This document shows, piece after piece, positions 1 to 11,419 of a DNA stretch of 64,000 bases. The notes beneath the pieces were generated by a model that made no database searches, had not been told where the DNA came from, and worked only from the letters and a program-made list of their open reading frames with translations. The stretch spans positions 1 to 64,000 of the forward strand of contig QRDG01001345.1 of the NCBI GenBank assembly GCA_012064385.1, written 5' to 3'. The stretch's first letter is position 1. Each line of letters starts with the position of its first letter. The stretch comes from Puccinellia tenuiflora. Taxonomy: Eukaryota; Streptophyta; Magnoliopsida; Poales; Poaceae. The position numbers were made by a program, and so were the translations under genes.

Positions 1-389
1 TGCGAAAGTTCGTCGTTTCGAAGCATCACGTGATGATCGGGTGTGATAGATTCAACGTTCACATACAACGGGTGCAAGCCAGTTTGCACATGCGGAAATA
101 CTACGGTTGTCTTGACGAGCCTAGCATGTACAGACATGGCCTCGGGAACACGGAACCGAAAGGTTAAACACGAGTCATATGAATGATATGATCAACACTG
201 AGTTGTTCACCATTGAAGCTACATCATCTCACCGTGATGATCGGTGGTGGTGTAGTGGAATTGGATCGTGTGTCACTAATCAACCGGAGAGATGTTGAGT
301 TTAGTGGGAGTTCATTAATTTGATTAAGTTGAACTAAAATTGTCATAAACCAGTGTCCTAAAGATGTCTTTGCAAAATCCTTGTAGATC

Positions 390-1019
390 ATGGCCGACTA
401 CAGTAGTATGTTTCTTGCTGAGGAGCTGCGTCTCGATGGGTCAAACTTTATCGAGTGGTATGAACGTCTTAGAGAAGTCCTATCAACCAATGATCAGCTC
501 TACGTGTTACATGAACCCTTAGAAGAAAAACCCGATGCTTCTGCGAGTTACAACAAGCGTATGGATTGGCTCAGTCGGAGTAAGACTCACATTCAAGTCA
601 ATTGATTGATGAGTGTCTTCATGAATTCAGACCTGTCCAAACAATTCAAGAACTTGAGTGCCATTGAGACTGTCACTAAGCTAAAGAAAATGTTCATAGC
701 ACAAGTGAGAATTGCAAGGTTTGAAGGTCTGGGTGTGTTTCTTTCAACTAAGATGGAAGAAAATGATCGCTTAGAGGATCATCTGAAGAAAATGTATAGG
801 ATATATTACACTCTTATGGATGCTTGGGATATGGAGATGAGTGACGAATTCGCGATAGATGGGTTGTTGCATTCGCTTCATCCCAAATTCAAGAATTGTG
901 TCAGAGACTATGTCAAGGAAAGGGATTCGATCACTTATCCGGAACTGATGTCTCGACTTCGTCAGATCGAAAGGAATCCTGTAGCAGGCGGAGGAGCCAA
1001 CACGGAAGGTATATTTTGA
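390..1019 (+). pseudogene. Copia gag, interrupted by an in-frame stop
   Basis: Two stretches in the same frame (390-605 and 606-1019) read as one Copia-type gag capsid domain of about 210 residues, split by a TGA at 603-605. The start has the usual plant Copia gag layout: L-D-G-x-N-F-x-x-W-Y near residues 14-23, then an alpha-helical region with FMNSDL and a MEENDRLEDHLKKMYRIY segment. Gag would package element RNA in virus-like particles. No zinc knuckle follows; the frame ends at 1017-1019. A possible intron (GT at 1009, AG ending 1103) would replace the last residues with a short tail ending at 1117. Gag with no pol downstream fits a non-autonomous element. Confidence 0.75.
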
Positions 1020-2558
1020 TATACTAGTTATAAATGTTTAAATGTCCCATTTACACTTATGGTGAGCTAAGTATTTGATACTTGTGCTGTTTTATGAAAA
1101 CAGGGCCTGCCGTTTGAGAAGTGCATGGAGGGACTGAGTGGATTTCGCGGGAAGATGGCAATCAAGGAGTTGATGCTGGCGTCCTTCCACTTCTACATTT
1201 ATCGTTTTAAATTAGAGGATTTGAATAAGTTTTGTAATTGAATTAAGTGTGATCTTAAATTAGTGTGTCTCGGTTTGTGAGACGGTCATTCATGTTAAAG
1301 ACAAATGGTTGTTCTGTTTTCATGAGTAATCCTTCTTTAGTGATCACGTTTCGATTATGAGATTATTGTCCTTTGCTAGATTTAAACGATAATTAGTTAA
1401 ACACTTATAAAAAATAAAGACATGCTAAAATATCCAATACTTAATGATGAGATTTGTTTTAATTGTACTATTAGTGCTGAAGAGCATCTTGATGCGCATC
1501 ACTAAGTAGTATGGTTAAAAATGCCATTTTCTGAAAATGCCATGAGTTGCTGAAAATAAACACAAGTGTTGGTTGTATTTTTCAGTAAATAAAAGACATC
1601 ATTGTTTTATCGTGAATGAGCAAATAGGAGTATTTATTCATGTCATGATGAGACCTTGGAAGCAAAGGATATTAAGTTAACAAGATAATTGAGTCTTTTC
1701 GATTTGATCAAAAGAGACAAAATATTTGAGTTATTGTTTAGTATGGAGACTTGTGACAAGTGTTATCACAAATTACAATATTTAGAGATTATTCGAAAGG
1801 TGTTTTGATAGACCTAAAGTATTGTAGTCACATTATATTTGATATTATGTGGTCATAAAGAAGGGATATGGTTTTAAGGTTTCATTTGTATCATTTAGAT
1901 TTATTTTGATAACACTCCTGTTTTAAATAAAGGATCTATTTAATGATTTGCATTTCGCATATGAGTTATGAGAAATAGTGGTTTCAATGATTATGAGATA
2001 ATTAAAACCAGAGCAAATAAAGTTTTGTAATGTATTAATATGAGATTATGAATAGAGATTCCACAATGTGAGACTAAAAGGGACAAACCAATGTGTTTGG
2101 TTGTGTTATGTATTTAGTGGATTTATCGTGAAATGGTTTCATGGATAAAAGGAATTGTTGTAATAAATTTAGAAGGCTTAAACCTTGCATGTTTATGTAT
2201 CAAGTGGCACATATGTAAAGTGCTATGTTGGTTAGGCTTGACACATAAAGTTTTAATGATGGTGATCATTGAATTTTGGTATAGCTTGTCTAAAAAGATG
2301 TAGGTTTCAAGAATATGAATTTTGTCAAAGGTTGCAAAATAATATTCATGATTTACTTGTCATGTTTGGGAAACAATACATACCTACAAAACTACAAAAG
2401 AAGAAATAGAAACTTTAAAATACGAAAGTGACTAAGAGTCACTCTACTTTAAGTTTAAATCATAAAGTAATCGTTACTTGATTTTGTGAAAAGAATGTTT
2501 CACATATTTATTTTGTAAAAGAGTTTGCGTGGAATAAATAAAACTTAGAAGCTGGCAA
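1020..2558 (+). other. Copia internal DNA without coding capacity
   Basis: AT-rich sequence between the gag remnant and the inserted hAT element. Stop codons are frequent in all frames and I find no pol domain. It looks like the non-coding filler typical of large non-autonomous retrotransposons. Confidence 0.6.
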
Positions 2559-3682
2559 TAGGGGTGTAAACGGATAGGATAATTTCCGCTTCGAAACCGA
2601 TGCCGAATCCGTTTTAACAGCATCCGCATCCGGTTTTAAGCTATCCGTCGGATTCGGATTCGGATTCGGATTTGAAGCCTCGGATTCGGAGCAGGATATG
2701 GTAGTGAAAACTGCACCGGATTCGGAGTATCCGGATTCGCAAACGGATTATCCGATGGAATAAAATCGGATTTTATCCGGAGTTCCGAATTCACTTGTCG
2801 CCCATGGCAGCCCAACAACCATGGCAGCCCAAGAATCAGCCCAGCAGCCCACGCTAGTAGCTGACCTAAACTAGCTACCTGTATACGTGTACGAAACGAG
2901 ACGAACAATATCTTCGATTCCACGAGACACTGACCGCACAGCCGCCGCCGCCGTTCCCTCCCGCCGCTGCGCCGTCGCACCTCCTCGTGGATCCTCTCCT
3001 CTCAACACTGCATTGAGGTTGACGCTTTCCGCTACCCTACACAGCGCCTACGTCCAGACACTCGTCGTCTTTGGTCGCCGGCACTGGAATCACCATTTCA
3101 GAGAGTTACACTTGAGCACGTCTCCTTTTCCTCTTTTCTTGACGTGTGATCTGTGTGTGGAGAGATTAGCCGGCCGTTGTGGTCTGTGTGTGTCAAGAGA
3201 TTAGCCGTGATCTGGTGAATAAAATTGATGCATCTGTGATATGTGTGTGTCTTATGGCTGTGTTGCTATACTGAATTTTCATGTGTGATCTGAATATCTT
3301 ATGCATGCCAAACTGGATTTAAAGTGTGTTGTACAACTTGTACTGTTGCCACTTCGTGCAATCTTGCAGTTTGTAGCTCAAGTGCAAAGCCAGTGGTACA
3401 GCACACGTTAAATTGTATGCATGTCGCTAAACTATTTGCACGCTATCAAATTTTATGCGTACATTGAAATTATCTCATCAAATTTTGTGCGCCCATTTAT
3501 CCGCTTATGTTTATTTCCGATCCGAGTCCGCACCATTTCCGATACCTTATCCGCCCCGATCAATATCCGTATTCGAAACCGCAACCGGTCACTATCCGCT
3601 CCGATCCGAATCCGACAAAAAAATATGGTTAAGGATATGGTAAGGGTAAAATCCGATCCGATCCGATTCGATTACATCAGGT
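2559..3682. mobile_element. Non-autonomous hAT-like transposon inside the Copia element
   Basis: The left end TAGGGGTGTAAACGGATAGG and the inverted right end (reverse complement ACCTGATGTAATCGAATCGG) form diverged terminal repeats. The flanks gctggcaa (2551-2558) and gctggcgt (3683-3690) look like an 8-bp target duplication with two changes, as expected for hAT. Both subterminal regions are crowded with CGGAT/ATCCG hexamer-like motifs (about 2570-2780 and 3510-3670), typical of hAT transposase-binding regions. The interior (about 2880-3210) is GC-rich and resembles a 5' UTR/first exon region, but no transposase domain is visible. Confidence 0.65.
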
Positions 3683-3690
3683 GCTGGCGT

Positions 3691-4950
3691 TTCGTATATG
3701 AGTTCTCGAATCTTAAGAGTTAAGAATTTTGGAGGAGTCCAAAGTGTCGAGAAAGTGCATAAGAAACTGAGTGAAGTCTAATTAAGATATGTGGTGACAT
3801 ATATTAAGTTAGAGCAGAAATTAATTTCCATAATCAAAATATGTGGTGACATATGTTTGAGTGGAAACTAGTTAATCATGGTCAAATATAAAGATAACAT
3901 ATTTCTGAGTGGGAGCCACTGTGTTTTCACAATTTAATATGTGTATGGTGTATATTTGAGTGGGAGTTTACAACATCGTGTTTGAGTGAAATGGAGATTT
4001 CATAAATGTTGTAAACGTTGTCATGGACCAATGCATAACTTATGAAGTTAGTTTGAACGTCAAATTTTCATGTAGATGAATGTATCTATGGAGGATAGAT
4101 AAGTTTGATAAACATTAAAGTCAGATGTTTAACCTAAATATTTTTGAAGGAGTTCAAAATGAAACAAGAGAAGAATGGTTCATCTCATTGTGATATATAG
4201 GTGAAGCATTGAGTTAGAGAACTCAGTACAAAATTGATGGTTGGAGGATATGTTGGAATTCAATATGAATTGTTCATAGGTCTCAACATATAAGAACCAT
4301 GTGTTTGTATATGACGATATGTGACCCAAGTTCTTAGTTGTAAGAACATGATGAATGAGGAGTCATTTTTCATGAAATAGAGATGAATTTAGAAGATGGT
4401 AGACTTGGTTGAAGTCATAAAGCCAGACTAAATTGAAGATCTTTTAGAGTCAAAGCAGCGCAGCGAAAGCATGATCGAAAATATCAAAGTGACAAGGTTC
4501 ACTGTTGATTTGTTAAGTCTACAACATATAGGAGTATATGATTAATTCAAGGATTGAAATAAGATATAATATTTTGGTTTGAGAAAGCTGTTTCAAGATT
4601 GAGAGAGTTCTGGATGCATATGTTATGAGAAAGTCCATTTGACTAATCATACATATGGGCATAAAAGGATATGAATATCTCACTCTATAACCAAACATAT
4701 TATAAACATTATATGATAATGGTTTTATCATGGGATGATAAGAAGTTTATCATGAGATGATAAAGTAATGTCAAATTAGGTGACAGTTACAATTTTTGCA
4801 AAGGACATAGACAGTTGTAAAGTACAAGCACGGACAGAACCTCTTCCACAAGCAAACATGATCAGCACTGAGACTTCATGAGTGAGACTCCATGGGTGTT
4901 GGATCGCGGAAATGTAAACTAGATTATTGACTCTAGTGCAAGTGGGAGAC
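3691..4950 (+). other. Copia internal DNA up to the polypurine tract
   Basis: AT-rich internal region resuming after the hAT insertion, with repeated ATATGTGGTGACATAT-like segments near 3785-3860. No coding frame is evident. It ends in the purine-rich tract just before the 3' LTR. Confidence 0.55.
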
Positions 4951-6869
4951 TGTTGGGAATATGCCCTAGAGGCAATAATAAAATGGTTTATTAAGCATAT
5001 TCACGTTTATGATAATAGTTTATTATCCATGCTATAATTGTATTAAATGGAAACATAATACATGTGTGGAATATAAACACCCGGAGTCCCTAGTGAGCCT
5101 CTAAAGGACTAGTTCGTTGATTAAGAGATAGTTAGAGTTTCCTAACTATGGACTTGTTATAGTCACTTAATAACGGAGTCATATCATTAGGAGTAATGGT
5201 GTGATGGACATGACCCAAATAAAGAGTTGCAATTAATCGTGTCACAAAATTTTTGTTGTCAACACTTTTAATATGCCAAATATAGTTTCCTTAGACCATG
5301 AGATTATATCACTCCCGTTCACTAAAGGAATACTTTGTGGACATCAAACGTCACTTCGTAACTGGGTGATTATAAAGGTGGCTTTCAGGTATCTCCGATG
5401 GTGGGTTGTTGGGTGATATGAATCGAGAGTGGAATTTGTCCCTCCATGTGACGGAGAAGATATCTCCAGGCCTTCTCGGTAATATAGCATCAAAAGTCTG
5501 CAGACATGTGATTAAGTTGTAATCACCGGGATCCTATATTATGGACGAGTAAAGAGAACTTGCCGGTAACGAGATTAAACTAGACATGGGGATGTCAACG
5601 ATTATATCTCGGGCAAGTAAAATATCGTGAGACAAAGGGAATCGTATATGAGATTATTTGAATCTCCGGCATCGTGGTTCAATCGAGAAAAGGTTTTTGT
5701 TGAGTGTATAGGATTTAATATGGGCATCCCGGTCCCGCTATTAATTATTGATATGATCATGTCTATGCATTCTCGAACCCGTAGGGTCACACACTTAACG
5801 TTCCGATGAAATTAGGTTTTGCGATGAATTAAATGATGAAGTGAACGAATGGTGATTCGGAGTCTCGGATGGGATCCCGGACGTCACGAGAGGTTCCGGA
5901 GGAGTCCGGAGAATAAGATTCATATATGGAAAGTGGTTTCCGGAGGTTTCGGAAAAGTTCCGGAAATTATTTATAGGGTACCGGAAGGTTCCGGAATGTT
6001 CTAGAAGGTTCTAGAAGTGGGACCACATATTTTGTATGGGGCCCACATGGTGCAAAGGGGTGCTGCCACCACTTGGGTGGGGCGCACCACCTAGGCCCAT
6101 ATGGGTGGTGCGGCATAGGAAAAAGGAGGGGGAGTCCCACTCCTAGTTGGACTAGGAGTTGGACCCTCCACCCCTTTAGGAAAGGGGGCCCAAGGAGGAG
6201 TCCCAGTTGGACTCCAACTTGGGGGGCAAGAAAAAAGGGGGGCCGGCCGGCCCCCTGCCCTTGACCTAGCCGGCCTCCTATATAAAGGAGGGGAGGGGGG
6301 GGGGCGCAACATATCTCTGGAGGCAGCCGCCCCACAGCCCCAAGCCGCACCCCCCTCTCTCCCTAAAACCCTAGCCGCACCCCTTGCCCGAAGGGCTGCT
6401 GCCGTCTCTCCTCCACATCTAGCCGCACCCCCTAGCCCTAGGGGCTGCGCCACCTTGCTCCTCTCCCTCTCCTCTTGCTTGGCTTGGCGAAGCCCTGCTC
6501 GCGGAGATCGTCATCATCACCGGCACTACCGTCGTGCTGCTGAGATCATCAAGGCCACATCCTCTCGCTTGCGGGATCAAGGAGTCGACGTCTTCATCGA
6601 GTTGTACGTGTGGACGCCGCGGAGGTGCTGCCCGTTGCTGCACTTCACCGGATTGGATCTCGAGGATAACACATCTCCTCGCGACTAGACGAGTCTAGTT
6701 GCGGGGATCGACTAGCCAACCCCTGCACCGACAAAACGCGTTTGTTGATCTTCGAGGGTAAGAGATTGGATCTCATCTTCGCTATCTTCATCTCGTAGAT
6801 CTAGATCCTTGGGGTTTATTCCGCTTTGCCGCGTAGAAATTTTTTGTTTTCCATGCTGCGACCCCATCA
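4951..6869 (+). repeat. Copia 3' LTR
   Basis: A 1919-bp LTR starting TGTTGGGAAT and ending CCCCATCA, i.e. with TG...CA ends. A TATA box (tatataaa) at 6279-6286 is followed by a GC-rich R/U5 region. Open frames seen on both strands between 5967 and 6960 fall inside this LTR and its junction and are not genes. Confidence 0.8.
6279..6286 (+). promoter_or_regulatory. TATA box of the Copia LTR
   Basis: The octamer tatataaa lies in the 3' third of the LTR, followed by a G-rich run and a cgcaacat segment about 25-30 bp downstream that would be the transcription start region. In the 3' LTR this promoter would read out into the LINE at 6870. Confidence 0.55.
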
Positions 6870-8893
6870 AGTAGTCCGTCCAACTCAGACTGCGTTTATT
6901 CTGGGTCGGAATATCCTTGAAGGGGTGGTAGTGCTGCACGAGACAGTCCATGAACTTCATAGGAAAAAGTTGGATGGGGTTTTATTCAAGATAGACTTCG
7001 AAAAGGCGTACGATAAGGTGAAGTGGTCGTTCCTTCAACAAGTCTTACACATGAAAGGTTTTACACCGCAATGGTGTGATTGGATTGCTAGATTTTTTCA
7101 AGGGGGAGCATGGGGATTCGTGTTAATGATGATATTGGACATTACTTTCAGACAGGGGGATCCGTTGTCTCCCATTCTTTTTAACTTAGTTGCAGATATG
7201 TTAGCTGTCTTAATTGCTAGAGCAAAGGAGGATGGTCAGGTTGGAGGATTGATACCACATCTTGTCGAAGGAGGGGTGTCTATCCTTCAATATGCTGATG
7301 ATACTATTCTTTTCATGGAACACGACATTGCGAAGTCCGCGAACATGAAACTTATCTTAGCCTTTTTTGAACAATTATCGGGATTAAAATTTAATTTCCA
7401 TAAGAGTGAACTTTACTGCTTTGGCAAAGCGAAGGAGAGCCAAGAGGAGTATCGTCATCTATTTGGGTGTGAAATCGGTTCATTACCATTTAGATATCTG
7501 GGAATTCCGATCCATTATAGGAGATTGTAAACCAAAGAATGGAAGACGGTGGAAGACCGTTTTGAGAAAAAATTATCGGTTTGGGTGGCTAAGATGTTAT
7601 CTTACGGTGACCGGCTTGTGCTCATTAATTCGGTGTTGACGAGCCTGCCAATGTTTTTGTTATCCTTTTTTGAGATACCAAAAGGGGTTCGTAGAAGGTT
7701 GGTTTTTTACAGATCAAGGTTTTTTTTGGCAAAGTGATCAACTAAAAAGGAAATATAGATTAACTAAATGGAATATTGTGTGTAGACCAAAAGACCAGGG
7801 GGGTCTTGGTATTGCGGTTTTACAAACAAAAAATAAATGTCTATTGAGTAAATGGCTACATAAGTTGTTAAATGAGGAAGGAGTTTGGCAGGAACTTATG
7901 ATTAACAAGTACGTAGGTGATAAAACGTTGTCACAAGTACATGCAAAACCATTGGACTCACCTTCTTGGAGGGGACTAATGAAAGTGAATTATGATTTTT
8001 TTACCCGTGGTACCTTTCAGCTCGGTAATGGAGAGCAAATTCGATTTTGGGAGGATAGATGGCTCGACCACAATTCATTAGCGGGTGAATATCCTGCCCT
8101 TTATAATATAGCTTCAAACAAAAACTGTTCCGTTGCCAATGTCCTGAATTCCACACCTATTAATCTTCCCTTCAGGAGAATTTTAATAGGAAATCTTAGA
8201 GATGCTTGGTTGCACTTAGTGGAGAGATTAATGCGAATCAATCTTCTAGATCAACCGGATAGATTCAAATGGTCTTTAATGTCTAGTGGGGAGTTCTTAG
8301 TTAGGTCATACTATTTAGATCTACTCAATGGACATATGGTATACTTACGAAAATATTTGTGGAAATTAAAAATCCCGCTCAGAATTAAATTTTTTCTATG
8401 GTTCCTTCATAGAAAAGAATTGTTGACGAAAGATAATTTGGCTAAGAGGCGATGGACAGGGTGTAAGAAATGCGTATTCTGCGATATGGATGAGTCTGTT
8501 GAGCACTTGTTTATCTCATGCACTTTTGCTAGAGACATTTGGCGATTAGTGCACTTTACTTTTAACATCTACCCACCAACTAGTGTCTCAAATATGTTTG
8601 GAGGCTGGTTGAGTGGACTAGACAAAGTTACCAAAACCCATATTAGGATTGGTATTGCGGCCATTCTTTGGGCTATTTGGAACTGCCGAAATGATATTGT
8701 TTTTAACAAAACATCATCTATTCATTACTTGCAGGTAATCAACAAGGCGATTTACTGGATCCAAATGTGGTCCTACCTCCTCCCTGTGGACCGGCGTGGG
8801 TTCATGGATTCAGGATGTACTCGAATGATGATGGTTGTACGGGCTATCTTCTGCCGGGCTGGGTGGCAACATCATAGACGTCTACATGTTTAG
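6870..8893 (+). pseudogene. LINE ORF2, reverse transcriptase and zinc-binding C-terminus, broken
   Basis: Begins at the V-R-P-T-Q-T motif and runs through FEKAYDKV, QGDPLSP and the catalytic YADD (about 7294-7305), which is intact here. Breaks are a small deletion with compensating shift near 7110-7155 that scrambles the residues before QGDPLSP, a TAA at 7528-7530, and a frameshift near 7735 after SRFF. The frame then continues to 8893 through the zf-RVT-like C-terminal domain (W-K-L-K-I-P-L-R-I-K-F-F-L-W, later C-x2-C and H-L-F-x-S-C). In an intact LINE this protein primes reverse transcription at a nicked target. This copy is inactive. Confidence 0.85.
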
Positions 8894-9052
8894 AGCTGTG
8901 ATTTTTAAGTGGTTGATCTTTGTATCCACTCTGAGTGATCCGTGATTTGTAAACATTTATATATTCTGAATTTCAATAAAGTTGCGATAAGGCTGTGTGC
9001 ATCAATTTGATGCAGAGGCCGGGGATCCGCACCCCCTTTTCTAAAAAAAAAA
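6870..9052 (+). mobile_element. LINE (plant L1 type), 3' part interrupted by the Copia element
   Basis: The DNA resumes mid reverse transcriptase directly after the Copia LTR and ends with a 3' tail: an AATAAA-type signal (8977-8982), the GAGGCCGGGGATCCGC segment common at the 3' end of grass LINEs, and an A-run (9043-9052). The endonuclease and first RT motifs must lie left of the Copia insertion, outside the window. It belongs to the same family as the LINE at 55330-58488, sharing nearly the same RT and C-terminal sequence. Confidence 0.85.
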
Positions 9053-9545
9053 GTCTAGATACATCTAAAGCAGAAAAAAACTAAAAATGCTAGAACATTT
9101 TATATTTAGAAACATAGATGATATATACATATTTTCTCATGGATGTCTCATTAAAAACAGTTTTTCAATAGTGTTGATTCTGTTTTCGTGTCGTTAGACA
9201 ACCACATTTTCTGTTTTGAAAGAGAAGTTTGCAGCCCACCACTACAAGCGGTACACGCAGAGAAGCAGCTCCGTCCCGTCCCTTGTGAGCCTGAAGATAT
9301 TTTTGTTCTCTAGCTGACCCCTGTACGTGACCGTGAGCCATTCATGGATCAACGTCGCGCCATCCCGCTCCTTCCTTGGACGCTTGCGACACAGCCAGCT
9401 ACCAGATCATAGCATTTATCGCGCATTGGCAGCACCGGACAGACACGGAGCCAGCGGAACTTTGCAACTCAGTGACATCTTCTGGATAGAAGACTCGCAG
9501 ACATGAGCAGCGGCAAGAGCGAGGAACAGCAGCCTGCAAGCCACG
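9053..9545. other. Intergenic DNA upstream of the phytoglobin remnant
   Basis: About 490 bp without a gene. AT-rich at first, becoming GC-rich towards 9540. It probably holds the old promoter and 5' UTR of the phytoglobin-like remnant. Minus-strand frames at 9399-9667 overlap the remnant and have no recognisable content. Confidence 0.4.
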
Positions 9546-9841
9546 ATGGGGGAGCCGCCGGTGGTCAGCGAGGAGCAGGAGGCGCTGGTGCCAGCGGCGG
9601 AGGCAGGATTCAAGTTTAAGGGGGGCCAAACATGGTGATCACTGATTTGAGGGGGGGGGGCAAACATGGTGTTTTTCCCTCAAAACTGATTCGAAATCAG
9701 GTTTTATGCCTAAAAATTGCTTGTTGTAGCATGGCATAGGGGGGCCAAGGCCCCTGTTGGTCCCCCTAGCTCCGCCACCGGCTGGTGCTCAGCGCGTGGG
9801 ACGCCACGATCGAAGGGGCCGCCGCCACCTTCAGGGTTTAG
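9546..9841 (+). pseudogene. Phytoglobin-like exon-1 remnant split by a MITE
   Basis: An ATG at 9546 opens a frame whose residues 8-16 (S-E-E-Q-E-A-L-V-L) match the helix-A start of plant non-symbiotic haemoglobins. A 189-bp MITE interrupts the leucine codon. After removing it in thought, the frame continues L-S-A-W-D and stops at TAG 9839-9841 without the conserved K-F-F-L-R exon end or any later exon. An intact phytoglobin gene starts 1.0 kb downstream on the same strand, so I infer a decayed tandem duplicate. The match is short, so another origin cannot be excluded. Confidence 0.5.
9592..9780. mobile_element. hAT-type MITE with perfect 8-bp target duplication
   Basis: 189 bp starting CAGCGGCGGAGGCAGG and ending in the inverted counterpart (reverse complement CGGTGGCGGAGCTAGG). 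It is flanked by identical octamers gctggtgc at 9584-9591 and 9781-9788. The CAGTGGCGGAGC-type terminus and 8-bp duplication are hallmarks of hAT miniature elements in grasses. The interior carries G-runs next to caaacatggtg repeated twice. Confidence 0.85.
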
Positions 9842-9943
9842 CGTTAGATGTCAAACTATTCCCATATCTTCTGTTCGATAGAAAATGAATTTTGTTCAAG
9901 TAGGCCATATGGACTCGATCTCCGATAATTAAGAATAGTAGTA

Positions 9944-10118
9944 CTCCCTCCGTTACACAATATAAGATGTTTTGGATGTTTCACATGTTTTCTTAGATTT
10001 AGACTAAAAGAATGTAAGGTGGGTGAACATGTATACACTAAAACATGTATAGATATATGTGGTACGAATATGAATGTTGAAAAGCCCTAAAACATCTTAT
10101 ATTATGTAACGGAGGGAG
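9944..10118. mobile_element. Stowaway MITE (Tc1/Mariner type)
   Basis: 175 bp with termini CTCCCTCCGTTACACAATATAAGATGTTTT and its near-perfect inverse, flanked by TA at 9942-9943 and 10119-10120. The CTCCCTCCGT terminus is diagnostic of Triticeae Stowaway elements. Confidence 0.92.
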
Positions 10119-10252
10119 TACAAGGCAAAACGGATTTATTTTCTTCTTGATTGAGATGTGCGCAAGACGTGGACGATCTGCCAAAAGTCTCTGCCCCGCT
10201 CACGGCTTCCAGGGGCCGTCCACAGGAAATATCAAAAGCTCATCTCCTCGAG

Positions 10253-10680
10253 GGGAAATATCTAGTGCTACCACCCCTTAGGGTGCTACAATTGCTACCA
10301 ACAAAAAAATCAATTTTAAATTTGTCAAAAAATTGTAGGAAAAAATGTGAGTGTTAACAAAATATGTTTCTACTACCTCCAAAAATTTCAGTTCCAAATT
10401 CAAAATGAGCAGTGAGAAACAAAAAAGACAAATCTGCTATGAATAGTGCCATTTTTCTGGTTTTGTCTTTTAGTGAAACCAGTGACACTATTCATAGCAG
10501 ATTTGTCTTTTTTGTTTCTCAATGCTCATTTCGAATTTGGAACTGAAATTTTTGGAGGTAGTAGAAACATATTTTGTTAACACTCACATTTTTTCCTACA
10601 ATTTTTTGACAAATTTAAAATTAATTTTTTTGTTGGTAGCAATTGTAGCACCCTAAAAGATGGTAGCACTAAATATGCCC
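10253..10680. mobile_element. Long-palindrome MITE directly upstream of the phytoglobin promoter
   Basis: Two arms of about 195 bp (10253-10448 and 10486-10680) are near-perfect reverse complements around a 37-bp loop that itself has a small hairpin (ctggttt/aaaccag). The ends read GGGAAATATCTAGTGCTACC and its inverse. The flanks share TCGAG (10248-10252, 10681-10685). Very long terminal repeats suggest a Mutator-type or unclassified MITE, but a 5-bp duplication is not the usual Mutator 9 bp, so the superfamily is open. The right end lies 49 bp from the phytoglobin TATA box. Transcribed, it would fold into a long hairpin. Confidence 0.8.
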
Positions 10681-10728
10681 TCGAGTCCAGCCAACTCAGA
10701 GCCACCCTGCCACCCAAGCCTTGCATGC

Positions 10729-10736
10729 CTATAAAC
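10729..10736 (+). promoter_or_regulatory. Phytoglobin TATA box
   Basis: The sequence ctataaac lies 88 bp before the ATG at 10824. A start of transcription near 10760 would give a 5' UTR of about 60 nt rich in CACACC. Only about 45 bp of non-MITE sequence separates it from the palindromic MITE. Confidence 0.6.
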
Positions 10737-10823
10737 AAACACAACCCATACTCGTAGAAGATCACACACCCACCACACCCACACACACACAAGAAACCAC
10801 TTTCAGAACAGCAGATCGAATCA

Positions 10824-11419
<596 letters not shown>

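Larger units (their letters stand above)
1..6869 (+). mobile_element. Non-autonomous Copia LTR retrotransposon, 3' part
   Basis: The element enters from the left edge, so its 5' LTR is not visible. What is seen is untranslated leader (1-389), a broken gag frame (390-1019), long AT-rich internal DNA with no recognisable protease, integrase or reverse transcriptase, a purine-rich tract (caagtgggaga, about 4939-4949) and a complete 3' LTR (4951-6869). The LTR start TGTTGGGAATATGCCCTAGA and its 1.9-kb size resemble the Angela/BARE/WIS group of Triticeae Copia elements. That family assignment rests on remembered LTR termini. Lack of pol makes this a non-autonomous member. It sits inside a LINE, whose reading frame resumes at 6870. 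Confidence 0.85.

Noticed and set aside
5967..6960. Several open frames on both strands in the GC-rich part of the Copia LTR
   Set aside because: They overlap each other, have no recognisable domain and fall in LTR DNA or its junction.
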